The notes beneath the pieces were generated by a model, which was not told the origin of the DNA, ran no database searches, and was given only the letters and a program-made list of their open reading frames with translations. The position numbers were made by a program, and so were the translations under genes. DNA of 37,284 bases, taken from assembly GCF_002155965.1 (NCBI RefSeq), contig NZ_MUMH01000098.1, forward strand, positions 1 to 37,284. Direction: 5' to 3'. Positions 28,945-37,284 of the stretch are shown here, piece after piece. Every line of letters starts with the position of its first letter. The stretch's first letter is position 1. This stretch comes from Allokutzneria sp. NRRL B-24872 (lineage in GTDB: Bacteria > Actinomycetota > Actinomycetes > Mycobacteriales > Pseudonocardiaceae).

Positions 28945-29928
28945 GTGACCGGACTCCTGCACGACTCCTCGCCCGCACCGAGTCCGAAGGAACGGAGTGC
29001 GGAATCGGTCGCCGCCGCCGTGCGGGAGTTGCTCCGTTGCGGCGAGCTCGCTCTCCCGCTCCCCGGTGGCGGGCAGACCGCGCACCGTTGGGCGGCGCTC
29101 GCCGCGTGGGGCCGACGGGATCTGACGCTGGCGAGGCTCGGGGAGGGACACGTGGACGCGGTCGCGATCCTCGCCGAAGCCGGTCGCGCTCCGGTGCCGG
29201 ACGCGCTGTACGGGGTGTGGGCGGCGAAGTCGGAGGGAACCGGCGCCACGCTGACAGACAAGGGGTTGGGCGGCACCGTGCGTTTCTGCTCCGGGCTGAC
29301 GGTGCTGGACCGGGCGCTGGTCGCCGCTGGTGACGTGCTGCTGGAAGTGGACCTGCGCCAAACGGCGGTGCGACGGCGTCCCCTGGTGTGGCAGGCGATC
29401 GGCATGGACGCTTCCGACAGCGGCGACGCGGTCTTCGACGGCGCCGGTGTCGATGAGGGCTCGATCGTGGGCGAGCCCGGTTGGTACGTTTCGCGGCCGG
29501 GTTTCGCGCACGGTGGAGCGGGTGTGGCCGCGGTGTGGCTCGGCGGCTGTGCCGGAATCCTGGACTCCGTCCTGGCTCATCTGCGTGCACGCGACAACGT
29601 CGACGAGCACCAGTTGGCCCACCTTGGTGCCGTGCAGACCTCGATCCGCGCGAGCGAGGCGCTGTTGCTGCGCTGTGCCTCGGTCATCGACGAGGCTCCG
29701 CGAGCGGACGTCGCGGTTCTCGTCGACACCTGCCGGGCCGCCGTCGAACGCACGGCCTGCGAGGTCCTCGAAAGGGCACCCAAGATCACCGGGCCGAGCT
29801 TGATGTGCCGGGACCGGGACTTCGCGCGACGGCTGGCCGACCTCCAGGTCTACATCCGCCAGCACCACGCCGAACGCGCTCTCGCCGCTTTGGGAACCCG
29901 GGTGCTGGCCGGCGAGGGCATCCGATGA
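28945..29928 (+). CDS. Acyl-CoA dehydrogenase-like protein
   Basis: A 327-residue relative of acyl-CoA dehydrogenases. Recognisable parts are GGQTAHRWAALAAWGRRDLTLARLGEGHVDA early, KSEGTGATLTDKGLGGTVRFCSG (the middle beta domain) and GGAGVAAVWLGGCAGILDSV with HQLAHLGAVQTSIRASEALL (the C-terminal helices). It is shorter than the usual 380 residues because the N-terminal helical domain is trimmed. No clear catalytic glutamate can be placed, so it may oxidise a non-standard substrate. GTG 28945 follows GAGAGGTCGCAC. It overlaps the next gene (ATGA) and heads a three-gene operon. Confidence 0.78.
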   Translation: MTGLLHDSSPAPSPKERSAESVAAAVRELLRCGELALPLPGGGQTAHRWAALAAWGRRDLTLARLGEGHVDAVAILAEAGRAPVPDALYGVWAAKSEGTGATLTDKGLGGTVRFCSGLTVLDRALVAAGDVLLEVDLRQTAVRRRPLVWQAIGMDASDSGDAVFDGAGVDEGSIVGEPGWYVSRPGFAHGGAGVAAVWLGGCAGILDSVLAHLRARDNVDEHQLAHLGAVQTSIRASEALLLRCASVIDEAPRADVAVLVDTCRAAVERTACEVLERAPKITGPSLMCRDRDFARRLADLQVYIRQHHAERALAALGTRVLAGEGIR

Positions 29929-31217
29929 GCAGGGCGATCGCCGAGGAGCTGTGGTCCCGTGCACTGGCCGACCCGACCCTGCGGCCGTTCCCTGCTGTCG
30001 ACGCCTCGGAGGTCCTCGTCGTCGCGGCGCATCCTGACGACGAAACGCTTGGCGCGGCCGGACTTCTGCAACGCCTGCACGCCGACGGGTGCTCGGTGAC
30101 CCTCGTCGTGGCCACCGACGGAGAGGCGGCCTTCCCCGCCGCGGACCGGGACGAGCGGCTGGCACTGGGGCGGGTGCGGCGCGGGGAACTCACGGATTCC
30201 CTTCGCCGCCAAGGACTCCACGACGTCGACCCCATCTGGCTCGGTCTGCCGGACTCGGGTCTGCGTCGGCACTCCACCGAGCTGGAGCAGGCGCTGTCGG
30301 AGTTGGCGGCCGGGACCGGTCTCTGCCTGTTCCCCTGGCCGGAGGACCCGCACCCCGACCACCAGGAGGCGGGCCGGGCGGCGCTGCGCGCCGCACCGCT
30401 CACCACGCACTGCTGGTCCTATCCCATCTGGATGTGGCACTGGATCTCCCCGCAGGACCCGGGAATACCGTGGTCCCGCGCCTTTGCCCACCACCTCACC
30501 GAGACGGAGCGCGCGCACAAGGCCGCGGCCATCTCGCGCTTCACCTCCCAGCTCACCCCCGGCCCCAGAGATGAGCCGCCGATCCTGCCATCGGACGTGC
30601 TGGCGCACTTCGACCGCGACGCGGAGGTCTTCTTCCGCGAGCCGCCCCGCCGATCCGCGCCACCGAGCCGCTTCGCCGAGATCTACGACAGCGCAGACGA
30701 CCCCTGGCAGGTCGAGTCGAGCTGGTACGAGCGCCGCAAGCGGGCGGTCATGCTCGCCGCCCTGCCGAGGCAGCGCTACGGCTTCGCGGTGGAACCGGCG
30801 TGCGGCACCGGCATCCTCACCCGCGAGCTGGCGCGGCGCTGCGATCGCATGCTCGCCTTCGACCCGGTGCCCCAGGCCGTGCGACGCGCCCGCACCGCGA
30901 ACTCCGGATCGTCCCATGTGGACGTTCGTACGGGCGCGCTACCGGAGTCGCTGCCCGCGGAAGGCGTGGATCTGCTGGTGTACAGCGAGATCCTCTACTA
31001 CCTCGACGACGGTGATCTGGCCGAGACCGTGCGGCGATCGGTCGCAGCGCTGCGACCGGGAGGACACCTGCTCGCGGCACACTGGCTGCCGTGGGCCGCG
31101 GAAGCCCCTCGCGACGGCCTCGCCGCCCACCACCACCTGGTCACGCACCCGGACCTGGAGCTCCTGATCGAGCACCTCGACAAGGACTTCGTCGTGCACG
31201 TGCTGAGGCGAGGTTGA
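29925..31217 (+). CDS. PIG-L deacetylase fused to a SAM methyltransferase
   Basis: A 430-residue fusion. The N-terminal PIG-L/LmbE domain (about 28-225) has the zinc motif AAHPDDETLG (His36, Asp39) and the later ligand block PWPEDPHPDHQEAG (about 138-151); family members remove acetyl groups from N-acetylglucosaminyl compounds. The C-terminal domain (about 240-430) opens RFAEIYDSADDPWQVESSWYERRKRAVML, the start of a NodS-type methyltransferase, with SAM motif VEPACGTGILTREL and VDLLVYSEILYYLD. The ATG at 29925 overlaps the previous stop, and the stop overlaps the next start as TTGA, so all three products are made together. Confidence 0.88.
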   Translation: MSRAIAEELWSRALADPTLRPFPAVDASEVLVVAAHPDDETLGAAGLLQRLHADGCSVTLVVATDGEAAFPAADRDERLALGRVRRGELTDSLRRQGLHDVDPIWLGLPDSGLRRHSTELEQALSELAAGTGLCLFPWPEDPHPDHQEAGRAALRAAPLTTHCWSYPIWMWHWISPQDPGIPWSRAFAHHLTETERAHKAAAISRFTSQLTPGPRDEPPILPSDVLAHFDRDAEVFFREPPRRSAPPSRFAEIYDSADDPWQVESSWYERRKRAVMLAALPRQRYGFAVEPACGTGILTRELARRCDRMLAFDPVPQAVRRARTANSGSSHVDVRTGALPESLPAEGVDLLVYSEILYYLDDGDLAETVRRSVAALRPGGHLLAAHWLPWAAEAPRDGLAAHHHLVTHPDLELLIEHLDKDFVVHVLRRG

Positions 31218-31981
31218 TCACGGCGATCGGGGTGGTGATCCCCGCGCGCGACGAAGCGGGGCTGATCGGCGCCTGCCTGCACGCGATGTCAGCGGCACTG
31301 CGCGGCGTGCCACCGCGCGTCGAGCGCGTGGTCTGCGTGGTGGCCGACCGCTGCACCGACGAGACCGTCCGGCTCGCGCGGGCGGCCTTCGGCGGATGGC
31401 AGGCGGGCGTGATCACGGTCAACGACGCCCCGTTGAGCATCGGCGAGGTGCGCGCCCTGGGGTGCCGGGCCGCCCGGTGGAGGTTGCGTACCCACGCACC
31501 GTCGACCACCCTGCTCCTCAACACCGACGCGGACTCCGCGGTCGGGCGGAGCTGGGCGCGGGAGCACCTGCGGCTGGCCGACGAGGGCTCGCACGCCGTG
31601 GCGGGCACGGCTGAGTTCGCTTCCCCTTTTCCCGTCGCATCGGTGGCGACGCTGCGCTACCAACGGGTCCTGGACCGAGCGCGTCGTCCGGAGGGGCACG
31701 GCAACGTCTACGGGGCCAACCTCGGAGTCCGGGCCGACGCCTACGCCGCGGTCGGTGGCTTCCACGCGCTCAGCACCGGGGAGGACCACGACCTGTGGGA
31801 CAGGCTCGGCGTTGCCGGGTTCCGGCTGCGCTACGACTGCGCGGCCCGGGTCCGCACCAGTGCGCGGCTCGCTGGGCGCGCTCCGCACGGCCTGGCCGAA
31901 CTGCTGCGCACCCTCGTCGGCGAGCAGCCGGAAGCAGTCCCCCGTGGGGTTCCTCCCGGTTCGGTGCTTGCGCGGCGGTGA
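31214..31981 (+). CDS. Family 2 glycosyltransferase
   Basis: A 255-residue GT-A-fold enzyme. It opens ITAIGVVIPARDEAGLIGAC, the usual nucleotide-sugar strand, has VCVVADRCTDETVRLARAAF and LLLNTDADSAVGRSW (the D-x-D metal motif within TDAD), and near the C-terminus VYGANLGVRADAYAAVGGF and TGEDHDLWDRL (the E-D-x-D/L catalytic-base block). No membrane helices. The TTG at 31214 overlaps the previous stop (TTGA) with GAGGCGAGG before it. A sugar added by this enzyme could be deacetylated and methylated by its neighbour. Confidence 0.88.
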   Translation: MITAIGVVIPARDEAGLIGACLHAMSAALRGVPPRVERVVCVVADRCTDETVRLARAAFGGWQAGVITVNDAPLSIGEVRALGCRAARWRLRTHAPSTTLLLNTDADSAVGRSWAREHLRLADEGSHAVAGTAEFASPFPVASVATLRYQRVLDRARRPEGHGNVYGANLGVRADAYAAVGGFHALSTGEDHDLWDRLGVAGFRLRYDCAARVRTSARLAGRAPHGLAELLRTLVGEQPEAVPRGVPPGSVLARR

Positions 31982-32024
31982 GCGGGGTATTCGCGGTTCA
32001 CCAGCGCATCGACCGAGGAGAGCC

Positions 32025-34106
32025 ATGTCCCCCAAGCAACAGCGCCGCGAGTCGGCTCGTACCAGCGCCACTGGCCCTGGCGAGCCCACCGCGACGGCAC
32101 GTGATCGCGGCCAGGCCGGGCGGCACCTCACCACCGCGCAGGGGTTGCGGCTCAACGACACCGACCACTCGCTCAAAGCGGGCGCCAGGGGCCCCACGCT
32201 CATGGAGGACTTCCACCTCCGGGAGAAGATCACCCACTTCGACCACGAGCGCATTCCCGAGCGCGTGGTGCACGCCCGTGGCGCCGCCGCGCACGGCACG
32301 TTCACCGCCTACGGCAACGCCTCCTCGGTGACCAAGGCGGGTTTCCTCCAACCCGGCCGCCTCACCCCGGTCTTCACCCGCTTCTCCACCGTGCTCGGCT
32401 CGCGGGGCTCCGCCGACACCGTGCGCGACGTCCGGGGCTTCGCCGTGAAGTTCTACACCGACGAGGGCAACTTCGACCTGGTCGGCAACAACATGCCGGT
32501 GTTCTTCATCCAGGACGGCATCAAGTTCCCCGACATCATCCACGCCGGGAAACCGCACCCCGACCGCGAGATCCCGCAGGCGCAGTCCGCGCACGACACC
32601 TTCTGGGACTTCGTCTCCCTGCACACCGAGGCCACCCACCACGTCATGTGGGCGATGTCGGACCGGGGCATCCCGCGCTCCTACCGCACCATGGAGGGCT
32701 TCGGTGTGCACACCTTCCGGTTGGTCAACGCCGAGGGCGAGAGCGCTCTGGTGAAGTTCCACTGGAAACCGGTGGCCGGAGTGCATTCCCTGGTGTGGGA
32801 GGAGGCGCAGATCGCCGCGGGCGCGGACCCGGACTTCCACCGCCGCGACATGGCCGACGGGATCGACGCGGGCGCGCCGCTGGAGTTCGAGCTGGGGTTG
32901 CAGGTGCTGCCCGACACCGAGGAGCAGAGCTTCGAGGGCATCGACCTGCTGGACCCGACCAAGATCGTCCCGGAGGAGCTCGCCCCGGTCGTGCTGGTCG
33001 GCAAGCTCGTGCTGGACCGCAACCCCACCAACTACTTCGCCGAGACCGAACAGGTGGCCTTCCACACCGGCAACCTGGTACCCGGCATCGAGATCACCGA
33101 CGACCCGTTGATGCAGGCGCGCATGTTCTCCTACCTCGACACCCAGCTCACCCGCCTCGGCGGCCCGAACTTCACCCAGCTGCCGATCAACTGCCCGCAC
33201 GCCGCGGTCAACGACAACCTCCGGGACGGCATGCACCAGAGCATGATCCACACCGGCGTCGCCCCGTACCTGCCGAACAGTCTCCAGCCGGAGGGCCCGG
33301 CACCGGCGACGGCGCGCGAGGGCGCCTACATCCCGGTGCCCCGCGAGGTCGACGGCCACAAGATCCGCGCCAACCCGGCCTCATTCGACGACCACTTCTC
33401 CCAGGCCAGCATGTTCTGGGCGAGCATGAGCCCGATCGAGCGGGTGCACCTCGTCGAGGCGTTCACCTTCGAACTCGGCAAGTGCTACGAGACCCCGATC
33501 CGCGAGCGGATGCTCGGCGTGCTGGCCCACGTCAACGGCGAACTGTGCGCCGCGGTCGCCGAAGGGCTCGGGCTGCCCGCCCCGACGGGCACCCCGACCA
33601 CCGACGTCGTCGCCTCCCCAGCGCTCTCGCAGATCACCACCGAGCCCGGCCCGATCACCGGCCGCGTGATCGGCGTGGTCGCGACGTCACAGGCCGACCT
33701 GGGCGGTATCACCAAGCTCCGTGCGGCCGTGGAGGCGGAGGGCGCGGTCCTGCGCGTGATCGCCCCGGTCGGAGGTGTCCTGCGCAAGGCCCGCGCCGAG
33801 CACGTGGTCGAGCGCACCTTCCTCACCACGAGATCGGTGGAGTTCGACGCCGTGGTGATCGCGGGCGGCACCGGGGACCTGCACGACATCAAGCTCACCG
33901 TCCTGCTCCAAGAAATGTTCCGGCACTGCAAGGTGATCAGCGCCTGGGGCAACGGAAACGACGTCCTCACCGCGGCGGGCATCGACACCGGGGCACCGGG
34001 CGTCCTGCTCGCCGAGAAGGCGGTCAAGCCCTACTTCTCCGACCTTCTCGCCCAGGTCGGCCTGCACCGCGCCTGGGATCGAGCGGAGCACGTCATGACG
34101 GGCTGA
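32025..34106 (+). CDS. katE: Large-subunit monofunctional catalase (KatE/HPII type)
   Basis: A 693-residue clade 2 catalase, which splits hydrogen peroxide. Catalytic His83 is in [12 protein letters not shown], Asn156 in [11 protein letters not shown], and the haem tyrosine in [19 protein letters not shown] (about residue 370). The core runs to about residue 520 ([20 protein letters not shown]). The C-terminal flavodoxin/DJ-1-like domain typical of large subunits follows ([20 protein letters not shown] to [13 protein letters not shown]). ATG 32025 is preceded by GAGGAGAGCC. It is 43 bases after the glycosyltransferase stop, so it may be in the same transcript, but it has a normal gap and may have its own promoter. 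No OxyR- or FurA-type gene adjoins it. Confidence 0.95.
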   Translation: MSPKQQRRESARTSATGPGEPTATARDRGQAGRHLTTAQGLRLNDTDHSLKAGARGPTLMEDFHLREKITHFDHERIPERVVHARGAAAHGTFTAYGNASSVTKAGFLQPGRLTPVFTRFSTVLGSRGSADTVRDVRGFAVKFYTDEGNFDLVGNNMPVFFIQDGIKFPDIIHAGKPHPDREIPQAQSAHDTFWDFVSLHTEATHHVMWAMSDRGIPRSYRTMEGFGVHTFRLVNAEGESALVKFHWKPVAGVHSLVWEEAQIAAGADPDFHRRDMADGIDAGAPLEFELGLQVLPDTEEQSFEGIDLLDPTKIVPEELAPVVLVGKLVLDRNPTNYFAETEQVAFHTGNLVPGIEITDDPLMQARMFSYLDTQLTRLGGPNFTQLPINCPHAAVNDNLRDGMHQSMIHTGVAPYLPNSLQPEGPAPATAREGAYIPVPREVDGHKIRANPASFDDHFSQASMFWASMSPIERVHLVEAFTFELGKCYETPIRERMLGVLAHVNGELCAAVAEGLGLPAPTGTPTTDVVASPALSQITTEPGPITGRVIGVVATSQADLGGITKLRAAVEAEGAVLRVIAPVGGVLRKARAEHVVERTFLTTRSVEFDAVVIAGGTGDLHDIKLTVLLQEMFRHCKVISAWGNGNDVLTAAGIDTGAPGVLLAEKAVKPYFSDLLAQVGLHRAWDRAEHVMTG

Positions 34107-34829
34107 ACGATACTGCCCGCACGCTGAGCAGCCGGGTGTGCCGACGGAGGCGGGGTCTGGCAGGCAGCGCGGTGGGTCTTTCGCGAACGCCTGTCCGTCG
34201 ACGAAGCACCGTGGGCTCTCGCGCGTGCTCCGCCAACGCGGCTGTCCACTGTGGAACGGTTCTCCTCGGTGCACCCTCGTGCGCGAACTCTGAAGAAAAT
34301 CTGTGCTGGCCGCAGTAGACATTCACTCACCGGCAGGTGTAATGTTCTGCTCACACCAAGAGAGACAAGGTCAAGCAGGCGCGGGAGATGACGGAACTGC
34401 CCGCGAGGTGAGACAGCGGCAAGAAGGTGGCGGACCGCGCAGTGACGAGGTTCGTGACCGAGGCCGCGGCACAGGGGTCGAGCAGCGAGGACGAGGAGCA
34501 CGACCCCGCGCAGTTGTGCAGGACAGCAAGGCGGTCACGCGTGCTGGAGCTGATCAGCAGAAGGGCTCCGGCAGGTGGTCGTGAAAGCAGTCGCGGTGCT
34601 CGTCGTGGCCGCGACGTGAAGATCGCAGAGCAGAGGAAAGGGAAGGGCACATCATTGGATCTCCCGCTCCGGCGCGATGGCTCTGGGCGGGTACCGCAGT
34701 CCCATCAGATTGGCAGGTGGTTCTCGGTTACTGATCACCCGAACACGCGTGGTCCCTTCTTCACACGGGCTCCGCGAGTGCAGTGGACCGGGTTGAACTC
34801 CGGTTGGCAATGATGAACCCATAACCCCC
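34107..34829. other. 720-base region after the catalase, no confident gene
   Basis: Several short frames occur but none has convincing domain content. Around 34365-34480 the plus strand encodes broken helical pieces (DKVKQAREMTELPAR, stop, KKVADRAVTRFVTEAAAQG) that could be the remains of a small charged protein. A good promoter-like pair lies at 34316-34345. Confidence 0.4.
34316..34345 (+). promoter_or_regulatory. Promoter-like -35/-10 pair
   Basis: TAGACA (34316-34321) and TAATGT (34340-34345) are 18 bases apart, close to the housekeeping consensus. Between them is CACCGGCAGGTG, a short dyad that could bind a regulator. What it transcribes is unclear; the next real gene is the MerR-type gene 535 bases on. 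Confidence 0.35.
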
Positions 34830-34862
34830 GGGACCCCGGCGCCGCAACGGCGCCGGGGTCCC
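34830..34862 (+). terminator. 14-bp hairpin before the MerR gene
   Basis: GGGACCCCGGCGCC (34830-34843) pairs exactly with GGCGCCGGGGTCCC (34849-34862) around GCAAC. It ends 18 bases before the MerR start codon, so it may end upstream transcription or form a leader hairpin of the MerR message. Confidence 0.65.
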
Positions 34863-34880
34863 TCGTGATGTGGAGGTGGC

Positions 34881-35213
34881 ATGATCCCAGAACAACCTGA
34901 CTCGACCGCGTCGAACACCGCTGACAAGTTCGACGACGAGCACTACCCCGCTTACACCATGGGGCGCGCTGCTGAGATGCTCGGCAGCACGCAAGGTTTC
35001 CTGCGCAGCCTCGGCGAGGCCGGGTTGATCGAGCCCCAGCGCTCCGCCGGCGGACACCGCCGCTACTCCCGCCACCAGTTGCGCCTCGCCGGACGCGCGC
35101 GGGAACTGGTGGATCAGGGGACCCCGATCGAGGCGGCGTGCCGCATCGTCACCCTCGAGGACCAGCTGCACGAAGCGCAGCGACGCAATTCCGAGCACCG
35201 CTGCTCCGACTGA
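34881..35213 (+). CDS. Short MerR-type transcriptional regulator
   Basis: A 110-residue protein with a MerR winged helix at about residues 24-70: PAYTMGRAAEMLGSTQGFLR, SLGEAGLIEPQRSAGGHRRY and SRHQLRLAGRARELVDQGTP. After that a short helix (IVTLEDQLHEAQRRNSEHRC) may form the dimer coil, but there is no effector domain. Related small MerR proteins regulate heat-shock operons (HspR) or stress genes; the final cysteine is not clearly a metal site. ATG 34881 has GGAGGTGGC. No target gene adjoins it, as the downstream sigma factor is decayed. Confidence 0.8.
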   Translation: MIPEQPDSTASNTADKFDDEHYPAYTMGRAAEMLGSTQGFLRSLGEAGLIEPQRSAGGHRRYSRHQLRLAGRARELVDQGTPIEAACRIVTLEDQLHEAQRRNSEHRCSD

Positions 35214-35282
35214 GGTGAGGTGTGCTGCCTCCAGGGGCGCACACCGTCACAGCCGTTCGCCGGCAACGCACTCGGTCCGGGG

Positions 35283-35990
35283 TCACGCTGGGAGCTGGGC
35301 GGGCAGGCCGACTGCGGTGACCAGGGCCGGGTTGTGGAACTTGACGGCGCGGCAGAAGCGGTCGCCGCGGGTCGTCAACACCACAGGCCCTCGGCCCGGA
35401 GGGTTCCGGAAGCGTCGGGGCGGTAGCCGGCCGCGGCGGGTTGGCCGTTCGCGCGAGTGGGTAGCAGCCGGACCGCCCAGTCCGGAGTGCTGAAGGCACG
35501 CCGTTCCAGGAACGGTAGGCACACGTGCAGGCCCTTGAACCAGACGGGGTGCGGCACGGCTTCGAGGCTGAAGTCGTCGTGGATGACGGCGCGGATGGCG
35601 CTGGTGTCCCCGGCCTCGAACGCGGCGATGTAGCGGTCGAGCAGCGCGCGTTCGAGTGCCAGGTCCGGTGGCGTCAGCTGCTGGGCGGGCAGGTCCAGTT
35701 CGTCGAGCCGATTGCGGGACCGCTGCAACAGGCTCTTCACCGCGGCAACGCTGATGTCGAGCGTCTCCGCGATCTCGGCGGCCGACCAGGAGAGCACCTC
35801 CCGCAGCAGGAACGCCGCGCGATGCCGCACCGGCAGGTACCGCAGTGCCGCGATCAACGCCAGCTGCACCGACTCGCGCATCACGACCACTTCCCCGGGA
35901 TCGGGGTCGACCGCGCTGTCGGGGAGCGGTTCGAGCCACGCGAGGGACCTGTCGTCGAAGACATGGAGGGTGGTGGCTCGTCGAGGCGGT
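35283..35990 (-). pseudogene. Decayed ECF-type sigma factor (SigG/SnoaL type)
   Basis: The minus strand encodes AWLEPLPDSAVDPDPGEVVV, MRESVQLALIAALRYLPVRH, AAFLLREVLSWSAAEIAETLD and ISVAAVKSLLQRSRNRL, the sigma-4 region, then a SnoaL-like tail with LLDRYIAAFEAGDTSAIRAV and HDDFSLEAVPHPVWFKGL. The frame stops at 35375 in GTLRAEGLWC. In another frame the tail continues GPVVLTTRGDRFCRAVKFHN and ALVTAVGLPAQLPA to 35283, so one base has been lost near 35380. The whole sigma-2 region that binds RNA polymerase and the -10 element is missing upstream of about 35990. It is therefore not functional. Confidence 0.75.
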
Positions 35991-36107
35991 CGCCACCGGG
36001 GACACCTCTGTCTTAGCCGTGTCAGGTCGTGGAGGCGCACCTCGGTCGCTGTGACCGTGAGGCGCCCGCCGCCACCCGGCAGAACGCGGTGACGGCGGGC
36101 ACGGATC

Positions 36108-36413
36108 TCAGCGGGGCTTCGTGCAGGTCTTCCTGGTGTACACGGCATTGGTGGTCCCAGGGTGGTATCCGACGTGCGTGGTGCCGGGGCCAACACAACG
36201 CCTGTCGTTGGGTGAGATCAGCCTCTTGACCTCGATCTCGACCCAGCCGGAGCCGCAGTGCCCGTAGTACGCCCAATTCGCCCAATTGGTGTAGAAACCG
36301 CAAGGGAACTTCTCGCCCTGCGCCTCGCTCGCGGCCGCTGAACCGGTGTTGACCAGACCGAGCGTTGCGAGCGCTGCTGCGGCCACCAGTGCGGCCGAAA
36401 TCTTCTTCCTCAT
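36108..36413 (-). CDS. Small secreted protein with four cysteines
   Basis: A 101-residue secreted protein. The signal peptide is MRKKISAALVAAAALATLGL to about residue 28 (SAAA). The mature part has PCGFYTNWANWAYYGHCGSGW, RRCVGPGTTHVGYHPG and a final YTRKTCTKP, giving four cysteines that could form two disulfides. The C-G-F/Y-Y ... Y-x-H-C-G ... C-V-x-P-G-T-T pattern resembles small secreted actinobacterial proteins that have been annotated as DUF6355, a family of unknown role; this assignment is from memory and tentative. The ATG at 36413 has CGGAGACATGC before it. Its upstream region is A/T-rich for this genome. Confidence 0.65.
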   Translation of the reverse strand: MRKKISAALVAAAALATLGLVNTGSAAASEAQGEKFPCGFYTNWANWAYYGHCGSGWVEIEVKRLISPNDRRCVGPGTTHVGYHPGTTNAVYTRKTCTKPR

Positions 36414-36603
36414 GCATGTCTCCGATGTCGTCACAGTTCTCGGTGCGCCGAAACGTAGGAGAAATGAAGTGGGACGACAAGACTTTACTCATACTTGAGG
36501 TTTGCCGGAAATTCGCCATTTCACCTGAGCATGCACGTTCCGACATGCGTGGCGAGGCTCACCTGTAACCCTAAAAAGTGACAAAACGCGGCCAGGTCGA
36601 ATT

Positions 36604-36834
36604 CTATTCACTTCGTTCAGGGCGGCAGCTCCATTGTGGCCGCAGGACGTGCTCGTCACACGTTTTCCGCAGCCCTTCCTTGGAGCCGAAGTGGTGCAGC
36701 ACCGAGGCGGACGAGACACCAGCGGCGGGCGTGATCGCGCGCACGCTCGTGGCGGTCACCCCATCGGAGCGGAAGTGCTCCAAATCGACGTCTCGGATGC
36801 GTGCTCGGGCGGTGAGATCCTCGACTGAACGCAT
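36604..36834 (-). pseudogene. TetR-family regulator cut after the DNA-binding domain
   Basis: The frame encodes MRSVEDLTARARIRDVDLEH, DGVTATSVRAITPAAGVSSA and VLHHFGSKEGLRKTCDEHVL, the normal TetR helix-turn-helix with S-V-R-A-I and a-G-V-S...h-F-G-S-K-E-G-L. It then becomes RPQWSCRPERSE and stops, 76 residues in total, where a working TetR has about 200. The ligand-binding and dimer domain is missing and nothing resembling it continues in other frames nearby. It may be a remnant. Confidence 0.6.
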
Positions 36835-36861
36835 GAACGGGATGCTCAACGTTCGTTCAGT
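36824..36861. promoter_or_regulatory. Inverted repeat spanning the TetR start
   Basis: ACTGAACG (36824-36831) is inverted exactly as CGTTCAGT (36854-36861). The start codon of the TetR fragment lies between them. TetR regulators often bind such a dyad at their own promoter, so this may be the old operator. Confidence 0.35.
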
Positions 36862-37232
36862 CGCCCCGGGGAGAGCAGGCGCGCGAAGTACGCATTCCGC
36901 ACCGGAAGAGCCGGATTGGGAATGAGCTGCGGGGGGCGCCAGGCCGAGGAGCTCGACGACGTCACCTGGTGCTCACGGACCCATCGACTGCGGTGCCCCT
37001 CGCTTGCTCACACGGACGGGCGCGCGGCCATGATCGCGGTTCGGATTCACCTCGTGCCGCGCGCGTCCTGCAGCCACGGCTAACCACGCTTCCGCATCTC
37101 GTCCATGACTGCGGAACGCGGCTCTGTTGGTCAACGATCTAGGGCCGATCCGCGCCGTGCGTCTGCCTATTAGGGGCCGCAGTGCTACGTCTTGAAGGCG
37201 TGCACAGGTCCCGTACGGGGTCGGACTGGTGA
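36862..37232. other. Region without a recognised gene
   Basis: No frame on either strand shows a known domain. A minus-strand frame at 36973-37239 has no recognisable sequence and poor start context. No tRNA fold was seen. This continues the low gene density of the right end. Confidence 0.4.
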
Positions 37233-37284
37233 TCAGCACTCCGCCACGTCGGAGTCGCGGGCCAGGGCCCGCACCACGTCCTCG
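37233..37284 (-). CDS. C-terminal end of a gene running off the window
   Basis: The minus strand reads EDVVRALARDSDVAEC and then TGA at 37233-37235. Composition and codon use look like real coding sequence, but only 16 residues are visible, so no family can be assigned. It could also be a chance frame. Confidence 0.3.
   Translation of the reverse strand, partial: EDVVRALARDSDVAEC

Noticed and set aside
32648-34318. 556-codon plus-strand frame within the catalase
   Set aside because: Out-of-frame shadow of the catalase gene with biased Arg/Pro/Gly composition.
36973-37239. 88-codon minus-strand frame
   Set aside because: No domain, no good start, and composition not distinct from non-coding frames here.
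1-37284. CRISPR arrays, tRNA, rRNA, transposases, phage genes and attachment sites
   Set aside because: Looked for on both strands; no regularly spaced repeats, no cloverleaf sequences and no transposase or integrase motifs were found.

Overview
The window is high-GC DNA with actinobacterial gene style: GTG and TTG starts, AGGAGG-type ribosome sites and many stop/start overlaps. A DUF3558 lipoprotein, an Rv1733c-type membrane protein and DevS-, Acg-, HspX- and Rv0081-type proteins point to the Mycobacteriales/Pseudonocardiales branch, most likely a member of the Pseudonocardiaceae. This placement is inferred from protein families; no rRNA or tRNA gene was seen.

The main content (about 1-20,940) looks like a hypoxia/dormancy island resembling the DosR (DevR) regulon of Mycobacterium tuberculosis, with its members gathered together. 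It carries an Acg-type nitroreductase, a two-CBS protein (Rv2626c type), a PPOX flavoprotein (Rv0080 type), a DoxX protein, a universal stress protein, an SPW membrane protein, an Hsp20 (HspX type), a CoA-binding protein, a DevS/DosT-type GAF-GAF histidine kinase, SRPBCC and DUF4389 membrane proteins, a ribosome-hibernation-like factor (Rv0079 type), an Rv1733c-type membrane protein, DUF2267 and SHOCT proteins, and a SulP transporter operon (Rv1739c type) divergent from an Rv0081-type ArsR regulator. Copies of a 14-bp motif, GGGAC-N4-GGCCC or close variants, lie 50-100 bp upstream of most of these genes, as expected for a DosR-type regulator. No cognate response regulator gene is in the window. 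A LysE exporter, a DUF885 hydrolase and a divergent MocR regulator (9.9-13.5 kb) are inserted in the island. Remnants of further stress genes (BON, universal stress protein, CBS-BON) and of a carboxylesterase lie among the intact genes.

From 20.9 to 28.8 kb is an accessory stretch: a DUF3558 lipoprotein, a glycosyltransferase interrupted by an in-frame TGA, an ABC ATPase remnant without Walker A, an LCMT-type methyltransferase, an ABC ATPase/permease pair, a secreted GH25 lysozyme, an unrecognised 274-residue protein and a small secreted Gly/Ile-rich protein. The methyltransferase and the ABC pair diverge from a long imperfect inverted repeat that gives both the same leader.

From 28.9 to 32 kb is a tightly coupled three-gene operon: acyl-CoA dehydrogenase-like protein, PIG-L deacetylase fused to a methyltransferase, and a GT2 glycosyltransferase. 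A large-subunit catalase follows (32-34.1 kb). The right end (34.1-37.3 kb) has low gene density, with a small MerR-type regulator, a decayed ECF-type sigma factor, a small secreted cysteine-containing protein and a truncated TetR regulator.
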